DNA of 53,941 nucleotides from Spirochaetaceae bacterium (GCA_003552985.1 PUPD01000302.1:1-53941); one strand, 5' to 3'; counted from the stretch's first letter, positions 42,612-52,110 are shown. Made by a program: numbers and translations. The notes: generated from the letters alone by a model not told the origin.

Positions 42612-44888
42612 TCAGCCGACCTTTCCCTCGGAAACCTGGGTCGTGGTAACCGTCCTGTCGCCTACCTGCAACGGACGTCCGCCTACCTGCACCACGTGAT
42701 TCCGCACCTCAATCGGAATCTCGAAAAACTCGTCGATGCTTACCTGTGACGGCTCGGATCTCGGCGCGGGCATATCGGCGAGCGTGACTCGCGTGCCGGG
42801 CTCAACATCATCGGCGAACAACACCTCGACAACCTCCTCGGCCCGTTCGGCGGGCGCAGCCTCTCCTGCCCCAGCGTCCGCACCTTCCGAGCCTTCGGCC
42901 GGCGCTTCAGCAGGCGCCGGTTCAAAAGCCGGCGGCGCAGCCGCTACCGGCTCGGCGGCAAGCAGCATCCCTTCGCTCTTCTCGCCACGCAGCTTGGCCG
43001 GTTTCAGATTGGCCGCGAGGATGATTGTCCGTCCTTCGAGCTCCTCGGCGCGGTAGTGCCCTACAAGGCCTGAAACGATCTGCCGTGTAACACCTCCGCC
43101 GAGGTCAATCTCCTCGATGTACAGCTTGTCCGCCTTCGGATGAGGACGCACTGCGGTAATGCGCGCCGTGCGGAGGTCAAGCCGTTCGAGAAACCGTTCG
43201 GCCGGCCCAGTTTCACGCTCGCGACGTTCGCGCTCGGCACGCTCGGTCTGCGTTCCCGAAAAGCGCGCTTGCAGAGCGGTGACAAGCTCGTCCTCAAGCC
43301 GCTCGAACAGGATCTCGGGCTTGGAGACCTCACCGAGCCCGCCGGTAGTCCCGAGATCATCCCACCGCGGTTGCTCGGCTCCAATCATCCGTGCGATACG
43401 CCCGGCAGTATTGGGGATATACGGTTCAACCAACACCGCCAGATCGCGAATAAGATACACCAGCCGCGACAGCAGGAGGTGCGTACTCTGCGGGTCATCC
43501 TTGCGCGTCTTCCACGGCTCGGCGTTTTGGAAAACGCGGTTGCCGTAGCTTGCAAGCGCAAAGACCTTGCGAAAAGAATCGCGCAATCGCGCCTGCTCGA
43601 GCATCGCCGTGATCTCAGCCTCCTGCTCGCGCACCGTGGCAAAGAACTCGTGATCGGCGTCTACCTCGGCCACACGACCGTCGTAGTAGCGGGCGACGAA
43701 GGTCAGCGTCCGGTTCACCAGATTCGAAAGATTACCGATCAGCTCTCCATTGACCTTCTCCTGGAAGTCTCGCCAGGTGAAGGTGAAGTCTGACGTCTCG
43801 GGACGGTTGTAGAAGATGTAGAATCGCCATACATCCGCCGGAATACCGGTATCTATGGCGTCGTTACCGAATACGCCCACACCCCTGCTCTTGGAAAACT
43901 GACCGGTCTCGTAGTTCAGGTATTCGCTCGACGACATCGTCTTCAGCAACGTCCACGGCTCGCCGGTTCCGAGCAGGCTCGAAGGAAACACGACGGTGTG
44001 AAATGGGATGTTGTCCTTCCCGATGAACTGAAACAGCTCCACTTCGTCCGGATTCTTCCACCAGCGCTCCCACTCATCGGTCAACGTTGCGGTGATCGAG
44101 ATGTAGCCGATCGGCGCATCAAACCACACGTAAAACACCTTGTCGCGATATCCGTCCAGCGGGACCGGGATCCCCCACTTGAGGTCGCGGGTGATCGCGC
44201 GTTCCTTCAGGCCGTCGCGGATCCACCCGTAGGTCATCTGCACCGCGTTGCGCGACCAGTTGCCTTGTTCGGCCGCAACCTTCAGCCATTCCTGCAGTTT
44301 GGGTAGAATCGCCGGCAGGTTGATGTAGAGGTGTTTCGTCTCACGCATCTCGGGGATCGAGTTGTCGATGGCGCTGCGGGGGTTGATCAGCTCGGCCGGA
44401 TCAAGCAGCTTTCCACAGTGCTCACACTGATCTCCGCGAGCATCTTCATACCCGCAATGCGGACATGTTCCACGAACATATCGATCGGCGAGGAACATAT
44501 CGGACGCCGGCGAATAGAGCTGCTGTATCGTCTTGGCGGTGATATAGCCGTTTTCGTAGAGCTTTAGAAAGATCCCCTGGGTGATCTCGGTGTGCTCAGG
44601 CGTCGAGGTGCGGCCGAAATGGTCGAACGCGATATTGAACCAGCGGTAGATCTCGTCGTGAATCTTGTAGTAGCGCGTGCATAGCTCTTGCGGAGTAATC
44701 CCCTCCTCATGAGCCCGAGTCTCGGTTGCGGTACCGTACTCATCGGTGCCGCACACGTACAGCGTTTCATAGCCTCGCGAGCGGCAGAACCGCGCAAAGA
44801 CGTCGGCCGAAAGAACCTGAATTAGGTTTCCAAGGTGCGGAATGTTGTTGACGTAAGGCAAGGCCGAGGTGATAAGCCGCTTTTTCAT
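42612..44888 (-). CDS. metG: Methionyl-tRNA synthetase
   Basis: 758 aa. Class I motifs: SALPYVNNIPHLGNL (HIGH-type), a knuckle with CPHCGYED and CEHCGKLLD (two CxxC pairs, zinc), the FSKSRGVGV KMSKS-type loop and the anticodon-binding helical domain. The C-terminal Trbp111-like tRNA-binding domain (IDLGGGVTRQIVSGL, ANLKPAKLRGEKSEGMLL) is interrupted by an Ala/Glu/Pro-rich stretch of about 40 residues (near 647-687) before its last strands (DVEPGTRVTL). Both termini look intact. A strong promoter places the transcription start almost at the ATG, so the mRNA may be leaderless. The FemX-like gene follows 5 nt later. Confidence 0.96.
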   Translation of the reverse strand: MKKRLITSALPYVNNIPHLGNLIQVLSADVFARFCRSRGYETLYVCGTDEYGTATETRAHEEGITPQELCTRYYKIHDEIYRWFNIAFDHFGRTSTPEHTEITQGIFLKLYENGYITAKTIQQLYSPASDMFLADRYVRGTCPHCGYEDARGDQCEHCGKLLDPAELINPRSAIDNSIPEMRETKHLYINLPAILPKLQEWLKVAAEQGNWSRNAVQMTYGWIRDGLKERAITRDLKWGIPVPLDGYRDKVFYVWFDAPIGYISITATLTDEWERWWKNPDEVELFQFIGKDNIPFHTVVFPSSLLGTGEPWTLLKTMSSSEYLNYETGQFSKSRGVGVFGNDAIDTGIPADVWRFYIFYNRPETSDFTFTWRDFQEKVNGELIGNLSNLVNRTLTFVARYYDGRVAEVDADHEFFATVREQEAEITAMLEQARLRDSFRKVFALASYGNRVFQNAEPWKTRKDDPQSTHLLLSRLVYLIRDLAVLVEPYIPNTAGRIARMIGAEQPRWDDLGTTGGLGEVSKPEILFERLEDELVTALQARFSGTQTERAERERRERETGPAERFLERLDLRTARITAVRPHPKADKLYIEEIDLGGGVTRQIVSGLVGHYRAEELEGRTIILAANLKPAKLRGEKSEGMLLAAEPVAAAPPAFEPAPAEAPAEGSEGADAGAGEAAPAERAEEVVEVLFADDVEPGTRVTLADMPAPRSEPSQVSIDEFFEIPIEVRNHVVQVGGRPLQVGDRTVTTTQVSEGKVG

Positions 44889-44895
44889 ACCGCCA

Positions 44896-44925
44896 ACTAT
44901 AGGTTTCGCCGATTCTGTGTGTCAA
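44896..44925 (-). promoter_or_regulatory. Strong promoter of metG with little or no leader
   Basis: On the minus strand: perfect -35 TTGACA (complement of 44920-44925), spacer 18, -10 TATAGT (complement of 44896-44901). Only 7 nt (TGGCGGT) separate the -10 box from the metG ATG at 44888, so transcription should begin at or within a base or two of the start codon. Confidence 0.75.
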
Positions 44926-44979
44926 GCAGATACACTCGCGCTCCCGCATCCGCAGCCGCAAACCCGACGCACCCGAGGT

Positions 44980-45715
44980 GTGGACCGTATTTTGCCCGAG
45001 GCAATCGACGGTTACTGCGTGATGCAGATTTTGTTCGACCATGACGGTAGCCCGCACGACTACCGTTTTTTGGAAGCCAACGCCGCGTTCGATCATCATA
45101 CCGGCTTAAGAATGCGGTCGGCAGAACCGCGCGCGAGTTAGTCCCGAACATAGAGGCAACCAGCCGAAGCGTTACGGACGGGTGGCCACCACCGGTGACC
45201 CCGAACGCTTTATCGAGGGGTCGGCCGCGATGGGAAGGTGGTTCGAGGTAGAGACATTCCGCGTGGGCGTAGCCGGGGAGCACACGGTCGCGCTATTGTT
45301 TCGCGACGTCACCCAGCGCATTCACGCCGAACAGGAGCTGAAGGAGGCGAAACGAGCCGCCCCCGTGTTGCAACCCTTCGACCCTGCCGGCCTCACCCGT
45401 GAGGTTGCCCTAACCCACCAAGAGGCGGCCGGCGCGCTGCGGCTATCACCGGAAGACTCCTCGCACCCTGAGCTTGAGCTCACCGTAACCGATTCCGGCG
45501 TCGGGATTCCGGCCGAAAGACTCGCGACAGTGTCGGAGCCGTTCGCCCAAGCCGACAGCAGCTCCTCGCGCGAGTTCGGCAGCACAGGGCTCGGCCTGAT
45601 GATCGCGCGAAAAACCATAGAACGGATGCACGGTACCATCGAGGTTGAAAGCACCCCGGGGGCGGGCAGCACCTGCCGGATCCGGCTCACGGTCACCCTA
45701 CCGGAACCGGATTGA
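44980..45715 (+). pseudogene. Decayed PAS-histidine kinase remnant
   Basis: Three frames must be joined. Frame A gives the PAS start (AIDGYCVMQILFDHDG, RFLEANAAFDHHTGLR) and stops at 45139-45141. Frame B from about 45107 continues as NAVGRTARELVPNIEA. Frame C from about 45148 continues as KRYGRVATTGDPERFIEGSA and stays open to 45715. Downstream the PAS C-terminal motif leads almost directly to an HATPase domain (VTDSGVGIPAERL, GSTGLGLMIARK), with the HisKA phosphoacceptor region missing. Two frameshifts plus an internal deletion mark it as non-functional. The 5' start is uncertain, with a possible GTG at 44980. This fills most of the 976-nt gap between metG and the cyclase gene. Confidence 0.8.
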
Positions 45716-45784
45716 CCTCCCTTCGCGGCCGAGCGCGCCGCTCTCGGAAGCGCGTTTGCTTCGCATAGAAAACCTGTCAGGTTG

Positions 45785-45813
45785 TTGCGCTGCAATCGGC
45801 AAGCCCATATACT
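45785..45813 (+). promoter_or_regulatory. Candidate promoter of the cyclase-barrel operon
   Basis: TTGCGC (45785-45790), 17 nt, TATACT (45808-45813). The predicted start is near 45820, leaving a leader of about 45 nt that holds a ribosome-binding site and a five-codon reading frame. Confidence 0.48.
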
Positions 45814-45845
45814 TGGTAGCATGCGGTCGAAGTCCGGAAGGATCA

Positions 45846-45863
45846 ATGAGCGCGACAGATTAG
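45846..45863 (+). CDS. Five-codon leader ORF (MSATD) ahead of the cyclase
   Basis: ATG AGC GCG ACA GAT TAG, preceded by GGAAGGA with only 3 nt spacing. The stop lies one nt before the cyclase ATG (TAGAATG), and that ATG has no Shine-Dalgarno sequence of its own within 15 nt. Ribosomes may load at the short frame and re-initiate on the cyclase. This is a reading of layout only. Confidence 0.35.
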   Translation: MSATD

Positions 45864-45864
45864 A

Positions 45865-47523
45865 ATGCAAGTAAAAACCAAAATCATGTTGGTTGTGCTG
45901 CCGGTGGTAGTTGCAACCGCCGTACTGGTCGGCATTTCGTCGTTTTACGCTTCGACGAGCGGCATAACCAGAGTCACCACCGAGTTCCTTCAGTTCAAGG
46001 CACAGCAGCTCTCAACCTATGCTCAGGGACAATGGGACCTTCTGGTCGAAAACGAGCTGCAGCATCGCGACGAGATGCGGCGGGCGGCACAGCGAGGAGT
46101 GGCGGCCTTTGCCCGGTCAATCGTGGAGCGCGACTCGGAACTGATCCTCGCCGTTGACCTTGATGGGAATCTGACCATGAATACCCATGCAGTGGAGCTG
46201 AGTGACGCTGAGCGCGCGCAACTAGCGACTCTCGCTGCACGCGATGAGCGCGACTTGCTCCAGCTTACAATTGACGGAGTCGAGCACGTGGGAGCAGGCT
46301 TTTACTTTGAACCGTTCGAGTTGTACTACGTCGTCAGCGAGGAGCGAGCAGTCTTTTTCGCCGAAACCGATCGCATGGCCCGCCAGACCTTCCTTATTCT
46401 TTTGGTCTCGATCGCTGCTGCGATCGCGGTATTGTTCACCTTGTCGAGTTTCCTGACGCGACCGTTGAACCGCGTGGTGCGTGCAATGTAGGATATCATC
46501 GCAACCGGAGAGCTCTCTTCGCGTGTGGAAGTGGAGTACCGCGATGAGATCGGTGCTCTCTCGCACACCTTCAACCTCATGACGAGCGAGCTGCAGAGAG
46601 CCTACGAACAGATCAAGAGCTACGCCTTCGATGCGGTGCTGTCCCAGAAGAAAGAGCAACGCATCCGGCAGATATTTCAGAAATACGTACCGCAGGACCT
46701 CATCAGCCGTTTCTTCGAGAATCCCGAGGAGATGCTGGTGGGCGACAATCGTCAGCTTGCTATCCTTTTCTCCGATATTCGCGGCTTCACCGGAATCTCG
46801 GAACACATGCGTCCTGACGAGCTCGTGAACGCGCTAAATCGCTATTTTTCCTACATGGTCGATGTGATTCTCGAACAACACGGAATCGTGGACAAGTATA
46901 TCGGCGATGCTATCATGGCTTTTTTCGGCGCGCCGCTCGCCCGCGGAGACGAGCCGGACCGCGCAATACGAGCAGCGTTGGGAATGATCGCGGCATTGGA
47001 TTCCTTTAACGCTGAGCAACGCGAGTCTGGAAATGCGCCTTTCACGATCGGAATCGGGGTTGCTTTCGGAGAGGTTACAGTCGGCAATATCGGGACCGAT
47101 CGCAAGATGGACTACACCGTGATCGGCGACGCGGCGAACGTCGCGTCCCGCCTTGAAAGCCTGACCAAAGAGTATGGGGTTTCCTTACTCGTAGCCGAGA
47201 ACGTGCGCGAACAGTCGAGTCTTGAGATCCCCTGGCGTCTCGTCGATACCGTAGCGGTGAAAGGCCGAAGCGCCGGCATTAGGCTCTATACCACCGAGCC
47301 GGACCCTGATCCCCACCGCCGCGATCACTGGCAACGGCATAACCGGGCGATGGAGCTGTACTATGCCAAGCATTTCGGCGAGGCGGCGGAAGAGTTCCGC
47401 GAGTTACTGCGCAGCGATCATACCGACCATCTCGCCGAACGTATGCTCGAGCGTGCTCTCTCCTATAGCAGGGAAGATCCCGGGCCCGAATGGACCGGGG
47501 TTGAAGTAATGACGATGAAGTGA
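45865..47523 (+). pseudogene. HAMP-adenylate cyclase gene interrupted by an in-frame amber codon
   Basis: The track's two ORFs (45865-46491 and 46525-47523) are in the same frame, separated by one TAG at 46489-46491. Read through, the product is 552 residues including the amber position: membrane helix 1 (about 8-28), a sensor region, helix 2 (IAAAIAVLFTLSSFL), a HAMP domain with the stop at codon 209 (RAM-stop-DIIATGEL), then a class III cyclase domain with FSDIRGFT and GDAIMAFFGAP (metal Asp residues) and VIGDAANVASRLE (Asn and Arg), and a short TPR-like tail. CAG to TAG is one transition and Gln suits the site. A GTG restart at 46525 could give a soluble cyclase. Could be a fresh pseudogene, a read-through gene or a base error. 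Confidence 0.8.
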
Positions 47524-48791
47524 GCTTTCGTATGCGAGTTAAGCTTAAATTCCGGTTGCGTGCGGCCGCGGCCTTGCTATCGACCCTGACCTTTGCGGCC
47601 GGAATCGCGACGATGCTTCCGGCGGGGGAGAGCCAGCGGATTTCGCTGGCCCTCTCGGCCCCGCAGGTATTCGACCTGGCAGATGCGGATACGGGCGTCC
47701 TCGACCCAGATGAGCTCCGCGACACCTTTGTGGAGCTGATTCGGAAACAGCTGACAGCGGAGCCTGAGTTGTCGCCGGAGATGATCTCCAGCCAACAATT
47801 GGATTCAGAAACTCTTGTGCGCCGGGCGCGAGACCTCGGTTATCCGCTTGCGGCTACCGTATACGTTATGCGCGACGCTAACCTGCGCCTCGGTATAGGC
47901 GTAAACATCTACGAAACTGAGACAGGCTACGTGGTGTCGGGCAGGTCCGCGTTCGGTGCCTCGGATGTGGCGCTGGCACACGCGCTGGAACGCGGGCTCG
48001 CAGGCCTCGGTAACGAGCTCCGAACCTACCTCAGCACCCGTGAGCTCGAACGCCGGCTGAATGTGCGCCGCATCACGTTACTCTCACCCGTTCCCGACGT
48101 GGTCGTGACTTTCGCCGATGGCCGCAGCGTCGCGTTTGACGACAGCGGTGCGATCGTCCTTGACGACCCGCCGTACCGCGTAGGACAAACGATAACGCTC
48201 TCCGCCCATCGGCCGGGATACTATCCCCAAACGGTCGATCACTATATCGACGCGCCCGAGACGACCGTCTCGGTTCCCAGATTACAGCGTCGCACGCGCT
48301 ACAGCCTGGGCGGAGCCGCCTTCCCGGCTCACGGGATCGGGCTGTTGGCAGTCGGTCGCTGGTATCCGAGAACCGACACCGTGTTTGCCGAACTGACCGG
48401 CGGAACGTTTCGGGTGAGTCCAAGGACCGAGTTAGCCTCTCAGCTGGAGGAGGACCTGGACGATCTGCAAGCCGGGGAGATCGAGGCTTTTCGTCTTGAT
48501 GAGCTTGGAATGAGCGTCGGCGCGTACTTGTTCGCGACGCCCGCGAGACCGATAAGGCCGGGTCTTCAACTCGGCGCGGGTGTGATGCACGCGCAAGGTT
48601 CGGGCTGGGACGCAACCATCCCCTATCTCGCACCGATCAATCCCTTCGTATCGTTCGGCACACAACGCCTGCGGGCGCGGGTCGTTACGGCATTGCGGTA
48701 TACCTTCGGCGCCGAAGCGGCAAACCGGAGGTGGCTGATCACCGAAGGCCCTATACCGTACGGTCGTCTTGAGGTGAGCTATACATGGTAG
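47520..48791 (+). CDS. Exported outer-membrane beta-barrel candidate 1
   Basis: 423 aa, GTG start overlapping the cyclase stop (GTGA). A basic N-terminus and hydrophobic segment (AAAALLSTLTFAAGIATM) form a signal peptide. An alpha/beta domain follows (about 45-180: LRDTFVELIRKQL, YPLAATVYVMRDANLRLGIGVNIYE), then an Ig- or PEGA-like strand set (VPDVVVTFADGRSVAFDDSG) and a C-terminal region of alternating strands ending in YTW, the aromatic end typical of outer-membrane barrels. Layout matches the next gene, which looks like a paralogue. Function unknown. Confidence 0.68.
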   Translation: MSFRMRVKLKFRLRAAAALLSTLTFAAGIATMLPAGESQRISLALSAPQVFDLADADTGVLDPDELRDTFVELIRKQLTAEPELSPEMISSQQLDSETLVRRARDLGYPLAATVYVMRDANLRLGIGVNIYETETGYVVSGRSAFGASDVALAHALERGLAGLGNELRTYLSTRELERRLNVRRITLLSPVPDVVVTFADGRSVAFDDSGAIVLDDPPYRVGQTITLSAHRPGYYPQTVDHYIDAPETTVSVPRLQRRTRYSLGGAAFPAHGIGLLAVGRWYPRTDTVFAELTGGTFRVSPRTELASQLEEDLDDLQAGEIEAFRLDELGMSVGAYLFATPARPIRPGLQLGAGVMHAQGSGWDATIPYLAPINPFVSFGTQRLRARVVTALRYTFGAEAANRRWLITEGPIPYGRLEVSYTW

Positions 48792-50158
48792 TGGTAGCCA
48801 CAGGAATCACCGAGCTATTAGCGGGAGTAGCGGGCCGACGCACCGCGAGTGAGTCAGTCATCCGACGGAGAGGATCAACCGCGCGACGGTCCGGACCGCG
48901 GCGGGCTCGGCTTCGCTTAAGGGTGCGCGTAGTGCTCGCTGTCATCGCCCTGCTCAGCGCTGTCATCGCCCAGCCCTTAGCGGCACAGTCTGAGTCCGTC
49001 AATGATGATAGTCTTCCCGATCCGCGGCCGCGCCGAATCATTGTTATTGTGCAATCAGTGGATGACCCGGCATTCCCCTCTGGGGTCCTAGCTGAATCCC
49101 TGGCCGCCGCACTGGCTGCCTCTCGCGAGGACCTACAGGTGCGCGTGACCGCTTCGAGTGACGAGACACCGCAGCTCGGAGCTGATCGGGCTCACGCGAA
49201 CGCCTACGCCCGCGGGCATGACGCCGACGCCTATCTGCTGGTGAACCTCGAGCGCGATGACCCAGACGTCCTGACCGTACGGTGGCGGATCGGCGACGTT
49301 CTTCAGAACACCGACTCGACCGGACAGTACAGAACACCCCTCACAGGCCCCCGCGAGCTGCACAGGCGTACCTGGATACCAATCGTTGAAGCGATAGCCA
49401 CCGACGTTCCTCCTCGCTCCGAAGCAGTAACGCTCGAGATTCGCGGGGTCCCCGATACCCGGATACGGATTGACCCGGGAACACAACTCACACTCGATGA
49501 GCACGGAGTCGCAACCGCTTCGCTACCGGTACCGGGTGAGTACCATCTGGAAGCCCATCATCGCGAGTTTCTAAACGTCCGAAAACGTGTGGCTCTGGAG
49601 TCCCACACCGCTCTCCTCCTCGATCAGCAACGCCGACCGGCTGTCATGGCACAAGCGTCCTTGTTCAACGCCCAGTTCCCTGAAATTGCTGCAGCCTGGC
49701 TCCCGCGCCGCCAGGAATGGTATATCGGCGCCGCCGCTACATTCTTTCAGCTGGGCGTTGCGCTTCGAGAACGCGATGATCAGGGTAATCAGGACGGAGT
49801 GTTCGTTTCGCTTCCCCTTGCTCACCTCGGACTGATAGGCGGTTACCGGTTCGGCGCTGAGGAGCTCCGCACGCGCCCCTACGTGGGCTTGAACCCGTTT
49901 CTACGGGTGAAGACAGACGGTGGGTTCGCTTTGGAACCCAATGCTCCGATCGGCATCGCGGTGAACGCCGGGGTAGAGTACCGCCTCTTCGCATCCGATG
50001 CTATCTCGTTTGAATGGACCCCCACCTTCTATCCGACCGACGGCCGCGTGGCGAGAGAAGATTTCTATGACGGCGACCCCGGTACGGCGACTGTCTCGCT
50101 CGACGGGCTGTTCATGGAGCTCACCCTCATCCGCATCGGGTACCGCCGCAGGTTCTGA
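48785..50158 (+). CDS. Exported outer-membrane beta-barrel candidate 2
   Basis: 457 aa. ATG 48785 lies inside the end of the previous gene (7-nt overlap) and has GAGGTGAG 7 nt upstream, which supports this start even though it leaves a 45-residue basic n-region before the hydrophobic core (VVLAVIALLSAVIAQPLAA). An alpha/beta domain (about 75-195: RRIIVIVQSVDDPAF, DADAYLLVNLERDD) precedes an Ig/PEGA-like set (EAVTLEIRGVPDTRIRIDPG) and a barrel-like C-terminus of paired strands (WYIGAAATFFQLGVALRE, NAGVEYRLFAS) ending RRRF. Same plan as its neighbour. Probably forms a functional pair; role unknown. Confidence 0.68.
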   Translation: MVVVATGITELLAGVAGRRTASESVIRRRGSTARRSGPRRARLRLRVRVVLAVIALLSAVIAQPLAAQSESVNDDSLPDPRPRRIIVIVQSVDDPAFPSGVLAESLAAALAASREDLQVRVTASSDETPQLGADRAHANAYARGHDADAYLLVNLERDDPDVLTVRWRIGDVLQNTDSTGQYRTPLTGPRELHRRTWIPIVEAIATDVPPRSEAVTLEIRGVPDTRIRIDPGTQLTLDEHGVATASLPVPGEYHLEAHHREFLNVRKRVALESHTALLLDQQRRPAVMAQASLFNAQFPEIAAAWLPRRQEWYIGAAATFFQLGVALRERDDQGNQDGVFVSLPLAHLGLIGGYRFGAEELRTRPYVGLNPFLRVKTDGGFALEPNAPIGIAVNAGVEYRLFASDAISFEWTPTFYPTDGRVAREDFYDGDPGTATVSLDGLFMELTLIRIGYRRRF

Positions 50159-50249
50159 CGCATCGCCGCGAACGGCGAGGCAGTCACGGGAGCGGAGCGC
50201 TACTTTCAGCAGTGTGCCGGCAGACAGTTGTGTGGCAACAGGTTACGGG

Positions 50250-52100
50250 TCAGTTCCGCGCGGTCTGATTGCTTTCAACGAGGGAGACAAGCTGTTCGAG
50301 CAATTCGCGCAGCACCGGGTCGTCCTCACCCAAGCGCAGAGCGCGCTCCAGATACTCCTTGCGTTCCCGGTTTGAAGAGAGCGCGGTCACGCCGTGAAGC
50401 ACATCCACGACTTCCGCTAATCCATCTTCCCTGCCCGCCTCAAAGTGCGCTTGCTGCAGACGCATGATCTCCTCAGCGAGCCCTGGGAACGACTGCTCGA
50501 ACTCGGTGGACCTGAAGACCTGGAGCAGGAGCTCGCGGGCCGCCAACAGTCGTGCAGCCGAGTCCCGGCCCTGTGCCTCCCGCCGGTCTCGATAACCGTC
50601 AAAGCGCTCTTCCATAGCAGCCAGCCGGTCCACCGAAGCTCGGAGTAGTTCAGTCTCGCGCGGATCGCGGTCCGGCACGTCGGGCTCAACTCTCAGGGTT
50701 GCCGCCAGCGCAGCCGCAGCCCGCGCCTGCGCCAGCTCGGCCTTCAGTCCTGCCTCGCGCTCCTCGTGCTCCTGCTCAAGCAGGGCCAACTGAATTGCGG
50801 TCGCCTGCTGCAATTGCTCCATCGAGCGGCGGGCTTCCGCGACCTCTTGCTGCAGAAGCTCGCGCTCTGCATCCACCTCGTCCTCCCATGCCAATCTCTG
50901 AGAATCCATAGCCCGTTCGAGCAATACCTGGTGCCCGGCAAACAACTCAGGCACAGCCTGTAGCGCTTCGCGATAATACTGCTCAGCCAGCTCGACATCA
51001 CCGGCTTCGAGCGCTTCATCGCCTTGCTCTACGGTTCGCAACAGGTTACTGCGCAATAGATCGAGCGGAGGTTCGGCACCGAACTGTGCAGCGATCATCG
51101 TTTCCAATTGTTCGGCGATAAACAAGTCTATCTCAGTCCGACTCTCTCCTCTCAGGCTCCGTACGTGTGGATCGCGGAGTACGGTGCGCAGCTCTTCGAG
51201 CTCGGCATTCGCCCGCGGATAATCACCGTTCAGAACGGCTGCACGCAAGGATTCGAACGCTCCCAGAACCTGTGTGTCCACCTGTTCGCCGCGGCGCGCG
51301 CGTCGCTCTATTTCGCTGAGCTCTGCGAACGCAGCTTCCAGCTCCGCATCAGTCTCCTCGCGCGCAGCGTGCAGTTCGCGCTCCATACGCTCCCGTTCCT
51401 CCGCGAGAGCCGCCTGATCTTCCTGAAGCTGCTGTTCCAGAGCTTTTAGCTCTTGGGCTAGTCGTTCGCGATCACGCTCGAGCGACTGAACTCCCGCGAC
51501 TAACTCCTGGTCAAACTCGACGCGCTGCTCCGTTTCGTAATCCTCAAGGCGTTCCTGCAGCTCAGTTCCGGCTATGCCCTCGCGTTCCAGTCGCCGGCGT
51601 TCGGCCGCCAGCGCCGCCTGCAGCTCATTCTCGAACTCATCGCGATATTGCTGCTCGCGTTGCTCCAGTTCTTCGATAACGGCTTCGTGCTCGCGCCCCA
51701 GCTCGGCGGCCCGCTGCTCAGTCGCGGCGATTTCCGCCTCACGTTCGGCGATTTCACTCTCAAACTCCCGCCGAAGCTCCCCCAAGAGGACGCCTTCCGC
51801 ACTTTCAAGCGCGCGCAGTTCGGCCGCTTGCGTCGCAGCGAGAGCGGGGTCAAATACTGCGCTGAACGCCGTCACCCCTACGGCGATCGCGAGCAGCGCA
51901 GCGAGGTTCACCACAAGCGGGAACACGATCCCTCGTCGTCCTTCCTCGGCTTTGAGGAGTTCCGGAGTAACCTCCAGGCGGTTACGCTCCGTAAGGTAGG
52001 CAATCTCGCGCCGAATCTCTTCCTGATCGGCGGGGGAGATTCCGCCAAGATCACGCCGCTTGCGGCGTTGTTCGATCGCCCGTTTGAGGAGAGATCCCAT
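50250..52100 (-). CDS. Membrane-anchored long coiled-coil/TPR-like protein
   Basis: 616 aa. A cytoplasmic N-terminus of about 60 residues with basic and acidic patches is followed by one membrane helix (about 62-83, FPLVVNLAALLAIAVGV). A long Glu/Arg/Gln-rich coiled coil runs from about 90 to 275, then a TPR-like helical zone (NGDYPRANAELEELRT, AGDVELAEQYYREALQ), a second coiled coil (430-480) and a C-terminal helical domain (RKEYLERALRLGEDDPVLRELLEQL). No catalytic motif. It resembles a structural or scaffold protein facing the periplasm. It is convergent with the barrel gene and divergent from the GLUG lipoprotein. Family not recognised. Confidence 0.75.
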   Translation of the reverse strand: MGSLLKRAIEQRRKRRDLGGISPADQEEIRREIAYLTERNRLEVTPELLKAEEGRRGIVFPLVVNLAALLAIAVGVTAFSAVFDPALAATQAAELRALESAEGVLLGELRREFESEIAEREAEIAATEQRAAELGREHEAVIEELEQREQQYRDEFENELQAALAAERRRLEREGIAGTELQERLEDYETEQRVEFDQELVAGVQSLERDRERLAQELKALEQQLQEDQAALAEERERMERELHAAREETDAELEAAFAELSEIERRARRGEQVDTQVLGAFESLRAAVLNGDYPRANAELEELRTVLRDPHVRSLRGESRTEIDLFIAEQLETMIAAQFGAEPPLDLLRSNLLRTVEQGDEALEAGDVELAEQYYREALQAVPELFAGHQVLLERAMDSQRLAWEDEVDAERELLQQEVAEARRSMEQLQQATAIQLALLEQEHEEREAGLKAELAQARAAAALAATLRVEPDVPDRDPRETELLRASVDRLAAMEERFDGYRDRREAQGRDSAARLLAARELLLQVFRSTEFEQSFPGLAEEIMRLQQAHFEAGREDGLAEVVDVLHGVTALSSNRERKEYLERALRLGEDDPVLRELLEQLVSLVESNQTARN

Positions 52101-52110
52101 CGTACTTTAC

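Noticed and set aside
41656-42699. 347-aa plus-strand ORF
   Set aside because: It is the antisense shadow of the FemX-like gene and the end of metG; the minus-strand proteins have family motifs while this frame is Arg/Ser-rich and motif-free.
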